Source of the DNA: JAZLIL01 sp045617405
GTDB lineage: Bacteria; Bacillota; Clostridia; Lachnospirales; Lachnospiraceae
DNA length: 6,904 nt
Assembly (NCBI GenBank): GCA_045617405.1
Contig: JAZLIL010000144.1
Location: 1 to 6,904, forward strand
Direction: 5' to 3'
The notes beneath the pieces are model-generated. The model was not told where the DNA came from. It saw only the letters and a program-made list of their open reading frames with translations, and made no database searches. The number at the start of each line of letters is the position of its first letter. The stretch's first letter is position 1. A program made the position numbers and the translations under genes. Of the stretch, positions 6,393 to 6,904 are shown in pieces.

Positions 6393-6418
6393 TCAGGGCT
6401 GGCCTTCGCCAGCCTTGA
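6393..6418 (+). other. Strong GC-rich hairpin after the HPr-like gene, no U-tract
   Basis: Bases 6393-6403 pair with 6408-6418 as an 11-bp stem with one G-U pair and a CTTC tetraloop; the core is GGCTGGC against GCCAGCC. It starts 10 nt after the stop codon. What follows is GAAAATCAT-like sequence, not a T-run, so it is not a canonical intrinsic terminator. It may act as a weak terminator, a 3' RNA-stability element, or a partial block between this run and the next gene. Confidence 0.6.
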
Positions 6419-6469
6419 AAATCATAAGGGAGCGGGAAATCATTTTGCCAAAAGGAGAAGTGTAACAAT

Positions 6470-6476
6470 AGGAGGT
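6470..6476 (+). promoter_or_regulatory. Ribosome binding site fixing a GTG start
   Basis: AGGAGGT lies 8 nt before GTG 6485, a near-ideal spacing. It decides the start of the last gene, whose next residues are basic and then hydrophobic, as expected at the N-terminus of a membrane-anchored protein. Confidence 0.75.
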
Positions 6477-6484
6477 AATCGGCA

Positions 6485-6904
6485 GTGAGTGACAGAAAAC
6501 GGGGAAGGATAAACAAGGTCAGAGTGGCAATTGCAATAGAAGTGTTTGTGGTTGTAATCCTGCTTATCGTGATTGGCGTCATAGTCTTAAAGAATAAATT
6601 TGGAAAGAAAGACACAAAAAAGACGGACACGACAGTAGTAGAACAAGTACAGAAGGAAACGAAGGAGTCGGCACCTGCACCAGAGCCGGAACCTGTACCG
6701 GAACCGACACCCGAGCCTGCGCCGGAGATTAACGCGGCTTTGGTCGAGGCATGTGACAGGGCAAAAATCGTTGCCGCACAGTACGATTACGACGGTGCGA
6801 TTGAGCTGATAAAGTCAGTAGACGGCTATGAGGAGGATGAGGAAGCATGTAAGCTTATTTCCGAATACGAAGACGGAAAGTCAAAGCTTGTGCTTTGGCC
6901 CGAC
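6485..6904 (+). CDS. Membrane-anchored extracytoplasmic protein with Pro/Glu-rich stalk, N-terminal part (runs off window)
   Basis: The frame is open from GTG 6485 to the last base, giving 140 residues without a stop. Residues 1-13 are basic (SDRKRGRINKVR). Residues about 14-35 are one hydrophobic helix, an uncleaved signal anchor placing the rest outside the cell. A Lys/Thr-rich segment follows, then a stalk at 62-81 of alternating proline with Glu, Ala, Val and Thr (APAPEPEPVPEPTPEPAPE). From 83 an acidic helical region begins (ALVEACDRAKIVAAQYDYDGA), ending in KSKLVLWPD at the window edge. From memory, similar alpha-helical regions precede polysaccharide-deacetylase-like domains in some Lachnospiraceae proteins, but that domain is not in the window and the link is unverified. 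Two cysteines (90 and 122) sit outside the membrane. No good promoter was found in the 101-nt gap before it, so it may be read from the upstream run. Confidence 0.75.
   Translation, partial: MSDRKRGRINKVRVAIAIEVFVVVILLIVIGVIVLKNKFGKKDTKKTDTTVVEQVQKETKESAPAPEPEPVPEPTPEPAPEINAALVEACDRAKIVAAQYDYDGAIELIKSVDGYEEDEEACKLISEYEDGKSKLVLWPD

Noticed and set aside
6445..6469. TTGCCA and a TAACAAT-like box before the last gene as a promoter
   Set aside because: The spacer would be only 12-13 nt, too short for a sigma-A promoter.

Overview
The window looks like an ordinary chromosomal core segment of a low-to-mid GC Gram-positive bacterium of the class Clostridia, most probably a Lachnospiraceae member. 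I infer this from gene order (hprK, ROK glucokinase, murB, whiA, HPr-like gene), the clostridial flavour of the proteins, strong AGGAGG-type ribosome binding sites and tight head-to-tail packing. All eight supported genes lie on the + strand. There is no sign of an insertion sequence, prophage, CRISPR array, tRNA or rRNA.

Layout. Bases 1-291 are the 3' end of a cytidylate-kinase-like gene, closed by a good intrinsic terminator (307-347). Next is glf (404-1516), UDP-galactopyranose mutase, which supplies galactofuranose precursor for surface glycans. A sigma-A-like promoter (about 1521-1548) then leads into a run with no convincing internal terminator: a PilZ c-di-GMP receptor (1601-2278), hprK (2319-3242), an ROK glucokinase (about 3326-4267), murB (4269-5168), whiA (5168-6097) and an HPr-like gene (6120-6383). 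The glk/murB junction is 1 nt apart and murB/whiA overlap by 1 nt, so these are probably co-translated. A hairpin without a U-tract (6393-6418) follows. The last gene (6485 to the window end, incomplete) starts at GTG and encodes a membrane-anchored extracytoplasmic protein with a Pro/Glu-rich stalk.

How the genes fit together. HPr kinase/phosphorylase senses glycolytic state and phosphorylates Ser46 of HPr or Crh to drive CcpA-dependent catabolite control. Glucokinase feeds glycolysis, MurB commits UDP-GlcNAc to peptidoglycan, and WhiA ties growth to division. The run therefore links carbon sensing to cell-envelope synthesis, and the PilZ gene adds a possible second-messenger input. The encoded HPr-like protein has Glu instead of the PTS histidine at position 15 but keeps Ser46, so it should be a regulatory, Crh-like partner of HprK and not a PTS carrier.

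Points most worth a second look: the Glu15 HPr-like protein, the lack of rapZ (and yvcK) between murB and whiA, a 15-codon leader ORF overlapping the likely glk start as ATGA, a Cys-to-His change in the glucokinase zinc motif, and PilZ placed at the head of the carbon-control run. I saw no wholly new system here.
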